Below, piece after piece: positions 1 to 12,400 of a stretch of 64,000 nt of DNA. Source of the stretch: Salvator merianae (lineage: Eukaryota > Chordata > Lepidosauria > Squamata > Teiidae); assembly GCA_003586115.2 (NCBI GenBank), contig QVOM02000053.1, forward strand, positions 10,125,739 to 10,189,738, written 5' to 3'. The stretch's first letter is position 1, and every line of letters starts with the position of its first letter. The notes beneath the pieces were generated by a model, which saw nothing but the letters and a program-made list of their open reading frames with translations, was not told where the DNA came from and did not search any database. The position numbers were made by a program, and so were the translations under genes.

Positions 1-52
1 CATGAGGAGAAAAAAACAGGTTAGGACTTACTGTAAAGCAGTCTTTCTCTAA

Positions 53-224
53 GTCAGTGTTTTCTAACCTGCGGTACAGGTACCCCCAGGGGTACGAACC
101 AGGACAATTAGGGACACATGGGAAACTTAAAAAATGGTAGAATTGGGCTATTTACTTACAGTTACAAACACTTTGCTAATATGAAAGGTACAATTTATGG
201 AAAGTGTATGCAAGTGAAAAAGGT
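53..224 (+). mobile_element. Dispersed repeat R1, copy 1
   Basis: Shares several blocks, in the same order, with the reverse complement of 42450-42652: GGTACnnGTACCCCC-type start, GTACGAACnAGGACA, a middle TTACAGTT block, GTACAATTTATGGAAA, and CAAGTGAAAAAGG at the end. This shows an interspersed family, probably an old non-autonomous DNA transposon. I do not know its name. Confidence 0.7.
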
Positions 225-370
225 CAGAAAGCACAACTGTAAGGGTACAAAAGAGGAATGCACAATAGTGTTGTTGTTATCTTTAAGTTGCATTACTATT
301 GTTGTGAGTCCTGTTATTGTTTAGTACTACCACTTTTTACCTATTTTTTATTACATTTTTTTATAAACAT

Positions 371-411
371 TGTTGTTGTTGTTGTTACTACTACTACTAT
401 TATTACTAATA
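371..411. repeat. (TTG)n(TAC)n(TAT)n microsatellite
   Basis: Five to six GTT units run directly into ACT and ATT units. Confidence 0.9.
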
Positions 412-1065
412 TTGCTATTTGAACCAAAATCTCATTTTAAATGAAATATGGTACTCAGTTTCACAAAAATTAACTTGGCAAATGGAAAGCTAGTAGCTAC
501 ACTACTTCATACAAAGCCATTAGATAGTGATAACTTAAAGTATGCAGAAATCTAATTCAGGGATCACTGCAGATAAAAGAGGTAAAGTTAAAAGTCTTTA
601 TTCAAATTTATCTATATATTTAATATTTGTATTCTTGTGCTATTGGTTCATAGCTGTTCTTGTATTTAACAAAGTTCTAAGTTGTAGCTCCTAGAACAAT
701 CTGGAAAAAGGTTAAGAAGAAATGAAATGAAAACCTTCTTTTTGCTGGTATCTACAATCACTTCATCATGTGCACAGATTCAAGATATCGACTACCATTT
801 GGGTCTGATTCAAACGTTAAAAATTGGGGCATTGTACCTAATACTGTATCACCCCTCTACTTTCAACTGACTGGCAATACCACAGGACACTACATTATCT
901 ATATTTTTGTACCATCTCCTGAAATTAGTGATTGAAAGGATAGTCCTTGATGAAGCAAAACTTCAACTTATCTACAAGTAAAAGCCAATATAGCAGTACT
1001 ATATGTGTTATAAACATGTGGAGCAAGCTGCCTCAGTACACCAGAATATTAGTTAAACTAAGGCT

Positions 1066-1150
1066 TCCAGATGTTGTTGAACTACAACTCCCATCATACC
1101 TTTACTGGTAGGGCTCATAAAAGCTGCAGTTCAGGAGCATCTGAAAGGTC
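1066..1150. mobile_element. Palindromic dispersed repeat (ACTACAACTCCCATCAT type)
   Basis: CCAGATGTTGTTGAACTACA opens the element and an imperfect inverted copy (TGCAGTTCAGGAGCATCTGA) closes it. The ACTACAACTCCCATCAT core is very common in squamate genomes. Related sequence occurs near 38510-38640 and 52810-52990. Confidence 0.6.
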
Positions 1151-1192
1151 ATAGCTCAACTGGGTCTGATTGATACTAGTGATTAATTTGAC

Positions 1193-1365
1193 TGGGAGCT
1201 GCTGTAGCTCAGTGGTAAAGCATCTGCTTTGCATGCAAACAGTCCCACGTTCAAAGACTATGGAAAACTATTTGTGTCATTGTACTGTTGTCAAGAAAAC
1301 CACATAGATTCATCTACATAGTCAACAGGACCCAAGCTCAACTCAAATGCATCTTTACCTTTCAC
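1193..1365 (+). mobile_element. tRNA-derived SINE (Sauria-like)
   Basis: The 5' part (1193-1260) is a tRNA relic: box A TGTAGCTCAGTGGTAAAGC, an anticodon-loop TTTGCAT (TGC, Ala-like) and box B GTTCAAAGACT. The body follows (GTCAAGAAAACCACATAGATT). The acceptor stem does not pair and the body continues, so it is a SINE and not a tRNA gene. Confidence 0.75.
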
Positions 1366-2716
1366 TAGCAGCACTACTTCAGTGACTCGTGCAGGAGGTA
1401 TTTCCCATAAACTGTTACCTAACCCCTTTTAAACTGCCCTTTATCCAGTCTAATGCCCTTCAGTATTTTACACAACAAGGTCACACAGAACTCTGAACCA
1501 ATGATTTGATTCAAAATGAGGCTACATTCAAACATTTTCCATTCTGATGGGACATGGAAAACCTTTGCCCCATTGGCTTTATTTTGTATATTTCAAATCT
1601 TTCATCTTTTTTTCTTTCCTTAAAAAAAGAATGTTGACAAATATATTCTTACAAGACTAAAAGCTGGACAAAAAATCCAACTTGGTATTTTCAGCATTAT
1701 GTAAATCACAGGATAAAAACTGAAAATAAGTGCATTTTATAATCATGAGAGATATTTTTTTAGGAGTATCACTGTGAAAAATATGGTGGATTATTGGCTG
1801 AGAAAGAACTATAACCTTGCTAAGAATAGTGAGAAAAAATACAGATAAGTCTTGCTAATAATAGTAATAGAACTGTACTAGTAATTCATCTACAATTAAT
1901 ACAAATGTTAATTAGGGCAGCCTTCTTTATTAAAAAGGTTTAAAAAGAAGTTCTGTAAGACTTTACTAATATTAGTCCTTGACGAAGCAAAAATATTTCA
2001 ACAGAATTAAAAGCGATCTTATGATTCTCTTTAAGAACTATTAATAAAAAGCAGTTGGCATTAAATGTCTTATTCAATAGTTGCTGCTTCTAAAGGCCAT
2101 AATCCCAGAAACCTCTTAGAAAAATAAAGATTTTTAGCTTGTGGCCAAAGGTATTAGAATTCCATGTCATGGGATAACTGAAAGATAATTATTTCATAAC
2201 ATCCTCACAGAACTGTTCCTGGCCAGGTTTGCAAATCCTATTGTAGTAAACAGCACTGATGTACGCATAAATCTATGTTAAATTCAGGTGATTACATATT
2301 ATGTATTTATTTAAAATACTTTTTTATACTGCTTCCCATTGTAAAATCTCAGATCATGTAACAATAAAAACAGACAAAATGTATTTCATTAAGACACTGG
2401 AAGAGAGGAGGTGATGGAATTCAGGGTTATATCATTTCAGACTAAAATGTGTGGATGAACACACAACATTAAAAAGTCTTGTTCATGTGTGAAGTAGTAC
2501 TGCCCAGAATCTGTGTCTCCTACTTGTGTAGAACAGTGTTAAGTCAAGGAAAAACGAAATGAACTAGTGTGAAATATGACATCAAGAGATCCTGTGAATT
2601 GCTAGAAATGACAGACATGCCTAGAGGAATAAGCATTTATTGGACATGTTCTTCTCATGATCCCAAAGGAACTGATTTGTCCAACATGAGAGACCTCAGA
2701 GATATTACATTGCAGA

Positions 2717-2763
2717 GAGCTTATATTGCAGTTTAGAGATATTCTAAACTGCAATATAAGCTC
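2717..2763. repeat. Perfect 21-bp hairpin
   Basis: The left arm 2717-2737 starts GAGCTTATATTGCAGTTTAG. The right arm 2743-2763 is its exact reverse complement. The 5-nt loop is GATAT. It is flanked on the left by a related partial unit (GAGATATTACATTGCAGAGA). Confidence 0.97.
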
Positions 2764-2802
2764 CATTATTGGAATTGAGTTTTGATCTGGAAAACAGTTA
2801 AT

Positions 2803-2814
2803 CCCCCCCCCCCC
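2803..2814. repeat. 12-base poly-C run
   Basis: An uninterrupted run of 12 C. Sequencing length here may be unreliable. Confidence 0.9.
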
Positions 2815-4529
2815 AATCAACTTCCAGTGTCCATCACTATAACCCTAATTTGAGATGAAGTGCCAGGGGCTGTGGAGATTCTTTGGCTATTTTTTAAAAT
2901 GAATAAATGCAGAAAAGATTGCTTCTTTTGGTAAGTAGTTCAATTTGGCCCCTCAAAAGCAAACCAAATTCTATACACAGTTGCCCTCTGCTCCATATAT
3001 CACTAACACAATGTTTCACCAAGACGGCATGTATCCCAAAGTTTGCAAATATGTAGGCAGCCAGAAAACATTCTTTTCTATCTCTCCACCACCAAAAAGT
3101 CCTCAGAAAGTGGCTGCTTTCCCAGCCCAAATACACAAATGTGTGAGTTTTCGTAGATTTTGTACCATAAATAACAAGGAAGGGTCACAAGCCATTACTC
3201 ACAAGCCGAGAAATCTCACAAGGTGTGCACTCAAGTATATGGGGGGAAGGACTGTTGTATATATATTTTATTAATGTTATTAAATTAAATTAATATGTTT
3301 ATTATATATTTGTGTAAAACAGAAAAACCTATTAAATAAAAACAGCAGGAATCAGAAAAAGGACAAATCTTCAGAGTGAGACTTCAGAGTGTCTTTCTCC
3401 TCCAATCCCCAAGATTAAGCTTCTTAAAATATTTTTAGGAGGATTGTGCCTAAGATGATACCCAATTTCATCACCTTTAATAATCTTAAGAACAAGAAAA
3501 CATCTTTTTACATGAACTCTATCCGCTCAGCTTTGATAAACCAACAAAGAACTTGATATGACAGAGAAGGAACAATAAGTTTAATAATTCTTTTAAGTAA
3601 GCAATTAAATTCAACCCACATGTCAAAAAAATAAAAAGTAAAAATCCTGCAATAACAGCACAACAGTAATGCTGTATTTCTCACGAACATTGATTCGTCA
3701 TGCAAGCAACAGCTAAAGGTATATTCTCCTGTGTGTCCAGAGACAGTTTCAGAATCCTTGGCTTCTTGCCTCTTGTGTTACAGAGTCCTACAAAAGGGCA
3801 ACCTTTCCCCTGCCCCATGTTTTAGACTCTCCATGAAGCCACTGGGTGAAGTTCATTAGTGAGTCTAGAGCCTAACAGCATCCTACTGATGATACCACTC
3901 AACTATTTTCTCTGGTCATAGAATGCAGAACATATAATAACGTGGCAATATTTAGCAAACTCTCCTAATCTCTAAGGATTTCAACAAGTGTTGAAATTAC
4001 AAATACGGAAATAGTCAGAAATAGCAAAATACCATCTCCTGTTAATCTTATGAATAAGTGAGAGCCTGCCTTGAAAACATCAAGGAAGGGTGTGCATAAC
4101 CATGACCTGGGAAAGCAGACAGGACAGTTATCAAATATCCACTGTATTGACAAGTCTTCTCTTACTGTCCAGTGAATAATAGGGGACAAGCCTTGAGAAC
4201 AGAGCCAGAATTATATCAGCAGAATATTTGCATGAGTATAGTAAGATGTTGAAGTATGAAGTATGTGGCATTCCACTGATGGAATTTTATCTGATTAAGC
4301 TAAGAAGCAGCTTTGCAGCTGCACGTGCAAGACAAACCAAGGAGTATTCTATTGACAGCAAAAAGTTTAGTCCATTCCCCATACCACCACCACCACCAAA
4401 AAAATTATAGGATATTCTGCCAACTTCAAACCACTGTTACTCAACTTTACTTGTTCTAGAACTGTCAATCATAGTTCTATGGATCAGCTGAAACAAACTA
4501 CAATGAGTAGAATTCTTGACCTCTGAAAT

Positions 4530-4660
4530 CCACAACTGACACTCAAACCTAACCCACCTCACAAGGTTCCTGGCGGATAAAACTGACTAAAGACAATAGT
4601 AGTTGCTTTCTTGAGCTCTCTGGAAACAAGGTTGAGTTTAAGTACAAAAATAAACAAATA
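4530..4660 (+). mobile_element. SINE fragment with LINE-type tail
   Basis: CCCACCTCACAAGGTTCCTG matches the very common reptile motif CCTCACAGGGTTGTTGTGAG. A GAGCTCTCTGGAAACAAGG block and a TACAAAAATAAACAAATA tail follow. Related fragments are at 25245-25390 and 57455-57560. Confidence 0.6.
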
Positions 4661-4797
4661 CTATGCAAAACAAAGAGGCTTCATGCGTGGCAACAAATCA
4701 TATGCCAAAATACAACTGCTGAAACATTCATAATACAGTGTCAAGTTACTATCATAGCAAACAAACAGCAAACCATACTGAACTGACACACTACTAA

Positions 4798-4821
4798 ATC
4801 ATCATCATCATCATCATCATT
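4798..4821. repeat. (ATC)n microsatellite
   Basis: Eight ATC units. Confidence 0.95.
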
Positions 4822-4839
4822 CAGTATTTCTTCTTTTGA

Positions 4840-6500
4840 TTGAGATTAACAGTCAAAAACGAGGTAAGTCAAGTCCAAGTCCTCGTCATGCACCTGGGAC
4901 CTCCTATAAGGCCAATGAACCAGCTAGAATTGGTCAACAGTATAGACTGTGGAAGAGGCTCAGGCCTCAGTTCATCTCTCATATCCCACAGTCAACGTGA
5001 GTCAAACATGTGGATGTGCTGAGGACTCATGCTTCCCCCGGAAAGAAGACTCAAGAAGAATACCCAAAACACAGCCTATGGCAACCTTCACTTGCTCGTG
5101 TGGCGAGGCAGTCCCACAGTCCCACATAAGGGATAAGTTTCCCCACCCAATCTCCCAGAAGGAGCACATTTCCTTAAGAGCAGGAAATCCGGCTCTCAGG
5201 CCTACCCTTCTCACTCTTTAGGATGAAAAAAGTCTCACTGCTTTTCCAGGGCTTCAGGAGGATCAGCAGAGTCTAAAATAGTATCAGTATGGCAGGCAGC
5301 AGAAAGGTTGGCTGGAAGGCCGTTGGAGCGGGCAGAGGCAGCAACACAATCAGCACTTCTCCAACACAGGACTGCTGCCCCACCACCAGCTGCTCCCCAA
5401 CTTGGCTGCCACTTCCAGCCCAGCCTCAGTTCTTTCTCATGCGGTTGGTGGCTGCTTCTGTACCATGGTGGTATGGGCAGGCTTCTCCTGCACACACCAC
5501 AGAACACCTTGCTGACAAATACAAGGCCGCACAGCTACTGTTTGGAACTCTTTTCCCAGAGTGGGGCTCAGCCACTGCACTCCGGTTGTCCTGACCCCTG
5601 CAATTTCCCCAAATGCAGAAAACCTGTCAGCAAAATTTCTAATTCTTCCATTAGCAGATTGAAAGCCCAGATTATTAGATCAGTCTATCATGACAGAGGC
5701 TCTTCATAAACAGGAAGACAGACCTTTTAGCTTGGCCAGGTCTGAGACAGGAATGTTCCATTACTAACTACAGTCATTGCATACGTACAGAAACTGTTTA
5801 AAACAAAAGTAGGAAATCCTTTTCCGTCCAATTCCTGCACACTCTCATTCTCTCTCTCTGAACCTTTTAGAAACCACATTCCAGCAACAGGAAGACCAAG
5901 ACACAAAAGCAGCAAGCCAACTAACATAACTCTCATGAATGTAGTAGTATACATTCAAGCCATGGAAAAGCTGGAGATTCTTAAACAGGTATTTCTCTCT
6001 CCATCCAGGCAAGCAGGAGTGGGGGACTGTCGGAGTTAGTGGCTGCTCAATCAGCAGCAACGGAATTGGATCATACTTGCAAATATGCTCATTTGGAGCC
6101 GACATAGCCCAAAGGTGCTGGATCAGATTCTCACAAATGTCATCCCTTGAGCCTAGGACTTAAAAAGACTCCTGTACTCCCTGTGCCACTGCACTTGCCA
6201 AGAACACAGAACAGCGTAGCAGAAAGGCAATCACAGAGTCAAAGACGGGGCTCCTCCGCAGACCAGGAGCAAAAAAAATGCATAACTTAGACCAGGGGAG
6301 CCTAAAAGTAAAATGGATGAGGCTTCTGAATCATAGTTTTCCTCCAGCTGTTTTTTTGGAACAGATGTGTACTTGTTCACTGTGGCAATACAGCCACTGG
6401 TCTGACTTGGTTCATGGATACCTCTTAGAGGAAAATGAATAAAAGGTTTTATTTGCACAGCAAAGCTAGTAAGGTATGCTATCTTGGCCGTCCTCAAAGG
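4840..6500. other. GC-richer block of unknown origin in intron 4
   Basis: Composition rises visibly against the AT-rich intron. Short open frames occur on both strands. The most protein-like is at 5727-5954 on the minus strand (75 codons), in which an inner Met begins a strongly hydrophobic leader (LVGLLLLCLGLPVAG) followed by two N-x-S/T sites. This could be the relic of a mobile element or retroposed gene. I recognise no family and no terminal repeats. Confidence 0.3.
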
Positions 6501-9329
6501 CTAGATCAAGAGGTGTGGAGGCCCCATTTATTCTTCAAGTCTTAGGTTTCCAAACTAGCTTGTGCTTCATGGGTAGTTCTGTTTCTTACTATAGAGCATT
6601 CAACTGCAAGCTAAATTGTGACATATTACTCAATAATGCAGGGAAAGCTTTAAAAATGTGATTGTGACTTTCTTGCATCAAAAGTATTAGTGAGTGTATC
6701 CTCAAGTCGTTTGAGAGTAGGCTCCCTTCAACCAAACTGGTCTAATGCACACACACCAAAAGTTCCTTGCACAGTCACACTTGATCAAAACGTAGATACA
6801 TAGCTTACAAACATGCTACTGTAGCTTCTGGTCAGAGATGCAACTGTGGTCTTCTGAAAGAGTTCGAAAAAAATAAAAATGTAATGAGAGCATTGTTTAC
6901 CCTAATATGTTTGGAGGTGGAGGACAACACATTATGGAGATACTAAGTTGTCAGCAAGAGCTGTTAATGTGACATGTGGGTGTTACAGTACTGTAAAGAA
7001 GTTTCCTTCAACGTAATTTGTTATTTTCTTGATTTTTAAGGGATTGTGTAGGAGGATTTGGCACCAAAGTAAATATCTTTTTGCGTTGCAAATCTTGAGT
7101 GCATATTTTAGGAATACCAAAAGCAGTATTTATCTAATAGATTATAATTAGATACTGAGAACAAATACAGTTTGCAAATATGATTTGCAGCTTTGAAAGA
7201 TCATTTTCCAGCACCTTTCTGGTCAGGGATTGTATTAAAGCTACACTTTGTGTTAAAACCTAAAAATGAAAGGTTCTGTTTTTACTTTTTGGTCTTTGTT
7301 TATGAACATTTTCCATACTTGTGCCAGAACTAAGCAGAGGGTTTTTTTTGTTTTTTTTAAGAAAACCTCAGATCTCTTGTAGGAAACATTTTTGATACTT
7401 GTAACTTACAAGTTAATTTGCTTTTACAACCACTCCCTTTAAAGCACTATTCCTTTAAAAGGAGTGGTAGCAGCTCAGTGGCAGAGCAACAAATGTGGAA
7501 ATGAGGCTAGAAAATGGACTTGTACCTTAAGATCAAAAAGGCAAGCTATATTGTTGTTCCAGATAAAGTCAGCTCACAATCATGCACAAAAATATAATTT
7601 ATCAATGGCTTTCATCACCAGAATTCTCCATCCGTGAGATAATCTCATGCCACACAGTATACTATTTTTACTAGATCTCATTTTCTGAGATCTGTTGTGG
7701 TGACACGGACCTCTTATGAGAGGGCATATTTCTGAATTTCTCCCCTTGAAGTAAATGGGAAGAATTTTTTTGTACCAGGTCTGTGTTGCAAGTATGGATG
7801 CAGCAGATACAGTCTATAGGATATAGTACAAATGTACTCTTCCCTTGTAATTCCAGTGCCCCCGCTTCAACTCAGTCTCATTTTATCTATGCTGCCTGTC
7901 TGCCTATTATCCCATCAACACATCTTATACTCAACAAATCCTACATACTCTGAGGTGGCACATATTCAGTACAGAATTGATATTCCAAAACCATTTTAAA
8001 GCTTTACAGATCTGACATATTTCTATAAAGAGTTCAGCAGAAGAAGATGACATCAGGTTCCGGTCTGCCAGGAATAATTTAGGTATAAAACACATGCAGC
8101 TTCTAATAGGCCTCTCATTAGGTAATCCGCCCTTTCTGCTCTCAAAAACCTTAACTGCAACATAACCAAAATAAGCATCACAATAGACTCCCAACAATGA
8201 GCACCTGCACAAATTTTAGCCAGTTGAGTGTATCACTCTATAAAATTATCATAGATTCAAAACATTTGATAGCACCCTGTTTCAAATTATGTTGTGTTTG
8301 TAGAGCCGAAAACATTGATTCCAACCTCCTTTTCTGCCTCTTTTCTCTCCCATGGCCCATCCTTTGAACATACTTGGACCTATAACAATTGCCTCACCAC
8401 CCACAAGTTCTGTCCTCTCTGGTCTCATTCTAGTAATACCTCCCTCCTTTTTCCAAACTCCCATTTTCAACTTTCTGTCAAAGCAGCTATTCAACACACA
8501 CCCTCATTTTATCAAGTTGCTGCCTGAAACCAGCAACCCATTGGTTAGAATACTCATGTCCCCAATAGTTTCCTCCTCAGTGATGTCCATGATGGCAGGC
8601 AAGTCCAACATCTGGAAGAAGCCCCAGCAACAGCACATGCGATCACCGTTATACTCAGTGCTATAAAGGTGTCCCAATGCATTTTATCCTGATGTCTCGA
8701 AAGGATGCCTTCTCAGATCCCTAAGACAGATGTAGGGTACAATGTGTGGAACTGAGTGTGATAAAAACATCCCCTGGTCACTTTGTGTTGCCCCATTTTC
8801 CCACATGTGGACATAAAAGCCTTAATGTACGTGAGGGTTTTTTTTCTGTGTTGTTTGGGGTTTTTTTAAGCCTTACTTTTATTGCCAGGATTTAAAGGAA
8901 GAACCAAAATATTTAGAAAAATAATAAAATTTAATAAATTATAAAGGAAAAAAGTGATGAATGTTTATAAGAGAAGAAATTGCTATGCCAGCAATTTTGA
9001 CCAGTGCCAATATTTCCATTAAAGAATGCCTACAATTTACAACTGAACAGTGTTACAGAACTATATGTTAATGTAATCAGTATCGCCATTTTGTGAATTT
9101 ATTTGCAGTACTGAATCACACAAATGTTTTGATACATACAAAAACACACAAAGGTGGCAGTCCAAAACAATTTCTGAAGTATTCTATTCATATTTTAATT
9201 TTAACTTAGTTTGTGATTTGTAAATCCTGATTTTCTCTCCTGTTTTAACCTGGCAGAGAACAGTTCACAGAAGTTATTATTTCAAACTGGAGGAGAAGTT
9301 AATTATCACTGAGACTTGAGGGCACCTAC

Positions 9330-9465
9330 GTTTTTTTCTATGATCTACTAGGCTGCTGGCCTCCTTGGCTGAACATTTTGCAAACCAATTGTCCCCAAGA
9401 AGAACTGTGATCTCATTGGTGTGAACAAGTCTTCCTGGCATGAACGCAAGGGGACCAAAAGGTAC
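9330..9465 (-). CDS. URI1: URI1 exon 4 (prefoldin beta-hairpin core)
   Basis: The acceptor is ATTTTGACAG|GTACC and the proposed donor is AAAAAAC|GTAGGT. It encodes VPFGPFAFMPGRLVHTNEIT, VLLGDNWFAKCSAKEASSLV and DHRKK, with the last base starting the next codon (His in human). This is the most conserved part of the URI prefoldin-alpha domain, containing the FxPG and LGDNWF motifs. At 136 nt it leaves phase 1. The donor is inferred from frame and consensus. A cut three bases later would be less good. Confidence 0.97.
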
Positions 9466-12400
9466 CTGTCAAAATAAAAAGCAACAGTAAGAAAAGCAAT
9501 TTTATCAAGCAATATTAAACAACCATCAAGTCTTGCTTCCTATTTGTGGCTGGTGCTTCAGAATACCCACTAGAAGTAGCAGTATGATTTAATTCTACTA
9601 ATCAATTACTATATTAACTCTATATTTTGATAACCATCTAGTTATTTTTCAATTCATGATGTACAATAAACCTCCATTTCATTCAGCTACAAGATCATAG
9701 ATGCAGTGTTTGTTTAAATTTCATAAAGCCAGCTCTAAAGAGCTATTTGGTCAATCATTCCAAAAGAGAAAGTTGGCACCTACTAGCGGCAGTAATCTGT
9801 AAGAAAGCCAGTAGAGAATTTACTTTTAAATGTATTAATATGAGTATCAATATGTATTAAGCACCAAGGATGAAAAAGCCTCCAATTTTAGCTAATTTCA
9901 GAGTAATTTGGCAGACAACTTAAAATGTGACAGAAGTAATACATATACATATATAAGTGTGTGTGTGTGTGTGTGTGTGTGTGTATTATATATGAAAATA
10001 AAAAATAAAAATACTGTTTCCAGCTGCATCATATAGTGCAATCAGGAAGTGAATTAGAGGTCCATGTGCATTTGCCCAAATCACATCTGTATTTTATTAT
10101 TAACATCTTGGATACTCTGTGTTGTTAACACAGTTTTTCGTACACATGCAACTATAGTCTACAAATGAACACAGCTCTCAACAAGAACTAAAGTACAACT
10201 ATAAAAAGAAAAGAATTATTTTTGTTGTTGCTGTCACAAAACAGAACTAGCTTTAAAAAATAACAGTAGGACTTAAATTCAGGGAATATGATTGCTTACT
10301 TCCTCTCTATCTCACAGGAAATTATCATGTACTGAAGATTTAATTATAGGCTACCATAAAATAAGCAGGCTTTATCAAATATGTTTGAGTTTTTTCTCAG
10401 TGCATCTATCAGAAATGTGTAGGTTGAAATTTATTCTAGATTTCAAGGGAAACATCAATTTCACACTATAATCAATCACTGCAAACTACAATACGTTCAT
10501 TATAGTAACTGTTTGTAGGGTTAGAACATTATGTTTGTTCTAGCTCTAACTGTTAGAAGATCAGGAGCATCTCTTCAGAGCCAAAGGAAGGAGTATACCT
10601 GTGTGTTTGTGTGTGTCTATCTATCTGGTCATCTGCTCATCTTGCCATTTCTTCACAGGGAGCTCAGGGCGATATCACAATAACATAGTTTTACAAAGTC
10701 TAAAATACTTAAAACCATGTTGTACAGTAGCGTAAGAAATAGCATGCAAACCCTATCAATTACAACATGATGTTAATGCAAATTATGGTTTCCAAATCAT
10801 AACCATAGTTTATCAGCTATCGAGTGAATAACCAATTTTAATTGCAATTCCTGGTAAATCAGATTTTGAATAACTAGCACTGGTGCGACAAAATTATTTA
10901 TAGTTACACAAATCACAACTTCAGTCCTGAGTTAATGGGTATTTATTGGTATATTTCCTATATCTTATCTGTAAAGTTTCATTTTATTTGTTTTGGGGAT
11001 GGAAATCGGGTCTTTGTGCACAATAAAGTGTATATATTTGTTTAAACTATTAAAACTATTAATACTGCATGATTGCCAACAATAAGGTAAGGGGAAGAAT
11101 GCCATATAAAATGAAATGGTAATCTGAACGGATTTATAAAGGAAAGGTTTGTGTGGTGCTCCCTTTAAACCAAACAGTACATACCATGATATCATAAGAG
11201 AGTTTGTCCGGCAGTGTACTAAGTCGTTCTTGAAGAACTTCGTAGTCATTCTCCACTTTCCTCCTGTTAACAAATTCAAACTATATTACGGCAAACCTAG
11301 ATGTCAGTAGACATTATAAGCACCATAGATGATAACTTCTACTTTGGAATCTGAATTTAGGGAAGAGGGCAACAAAAAGATACCAAAACATTCTCAATCC
11401 CTGTGAAATAATAGTATAAGGGAAGAAAACACCATATAAGCATGTCACACACGCATGGGAAGTACTTTCCAAAGATAAGAAAGTTTAATGAATATCAAGA
11501 TCTTTTAGGCTACAATCCTATATCTGCTTGCCTAGAAATAAGCCATCCTAAAGTCACTAATTTTTTTGAGTACCCATGCATAGGATCTCAGCGCCAGCAA
11601 ATCTTTAGGGATTATAACTAAACTGTTCTGGGGTTTGTTTTTTAAAAGCCAAAATTCAGAGGAAAACCAGCCATTCCCAAATGCTACTAGCTATGGACAA
11701 CTAGAACGCTGTCCAGAGCTTGACCAGGAGCAGCCGGATTGCCGGATCACACCTTCTTCCGGGTGTGATGCTGTGAGACGGTAGCTGCACAATTGCGCGC
11801 CATGTCTTGTTCGCCGTGGCAATGGCTGGATGGTTCCACGGCCACTGTCATGGCGATCAGGCACGCATTCGCTCTGTAAGTCCTGGAGGCCCAGTATAGG
11901 ACCATTTTAGCACTCACAACACGAATGGCCGCCGCACAGTTAGGTCTTGACCATCTTAGAATGGTATAATTAATGAGGATTCATGAGGGAGATTAAGAAG
12001 AAGGAATACTTTCATTACCACATAACCACAGCAATGTTTCTTTTCAGAGATAACAAGAACTGAAATAGTGACTTTCCGCATGACAAGTACATGCTCTACC
12101 AAGAAGCTGATTACTTCTAGCATTAACATCTTCTTTTTCTTCTGAAGAGCTGTACACTTTTTCCTCCACTTTATTCTCACAACAGTCAAGTGAAGTAGGC
12201 CAGGCTAGCCAAGGTCACCCTATAACCTTCCAAGGCCAAGTGGGGATTTGAACATAGGGTCTCCTGGATCCTGGTCTGATCTCCACTTATAGAGCTACCC
12301 TAGCTTCTTGGTACATTTAAAGCAACGTGGAATCTAAACATACCTAGATGCTTCCTACTGATATAATGCACTGCTTTCAAAAGAACCCAAATCCGAATGA

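Larger units (their letters stand above)
1..9329 (-). other. URI1: URI1 intron 4 (partial; runs off the left edge)
   Basis: No further URI1 exon was recognised. The interval is AT-rich with dispersed-repeat debris: a repeat at 53-224, a SINE at 1193-1365, a palindromic repeat at 1066-1150, a perfect hairpin at 2717-2763, a 12-base C run at 2803-2814, a SINE fragment at 4530-4660, and a more GC-rich block at 4840-6500. Between 6500 and 9300 I see only AT-rich sequence without a recognisable element, apart from short T and A runs near 7340 and 8840. Confidence 0.8.
9466..11184 (-). other. URI1: URI1 intron 3
   Basis: A 1719-nt GT-AG intron. It contains a (TG)n microsatellite at 9957-9984 and a reverse LINE/SINE 3'-tail fragment near 10615-10690. 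The rest is AT-rich sequence with no recognised feature. Confidence 0.9.

Noticed and set aside
1193..1260. tRNA-Ala gene
   Set aside because: Boxes A and B are recognisable but the acceptor stem does not pair and a SINE body follows.
2602..2820. 72-codon minus-strand frame across the perfect hairpin
   Set aside because: It crosses a poly-C run and a palindrome, and its translation has no recognisable features.
1..9329. URI1 exon 5
   Set aside because: The expected peptide (RKTIDDLKK...ESRVEF) could not be found on the minus strand. The intron probably extends past the left edge.
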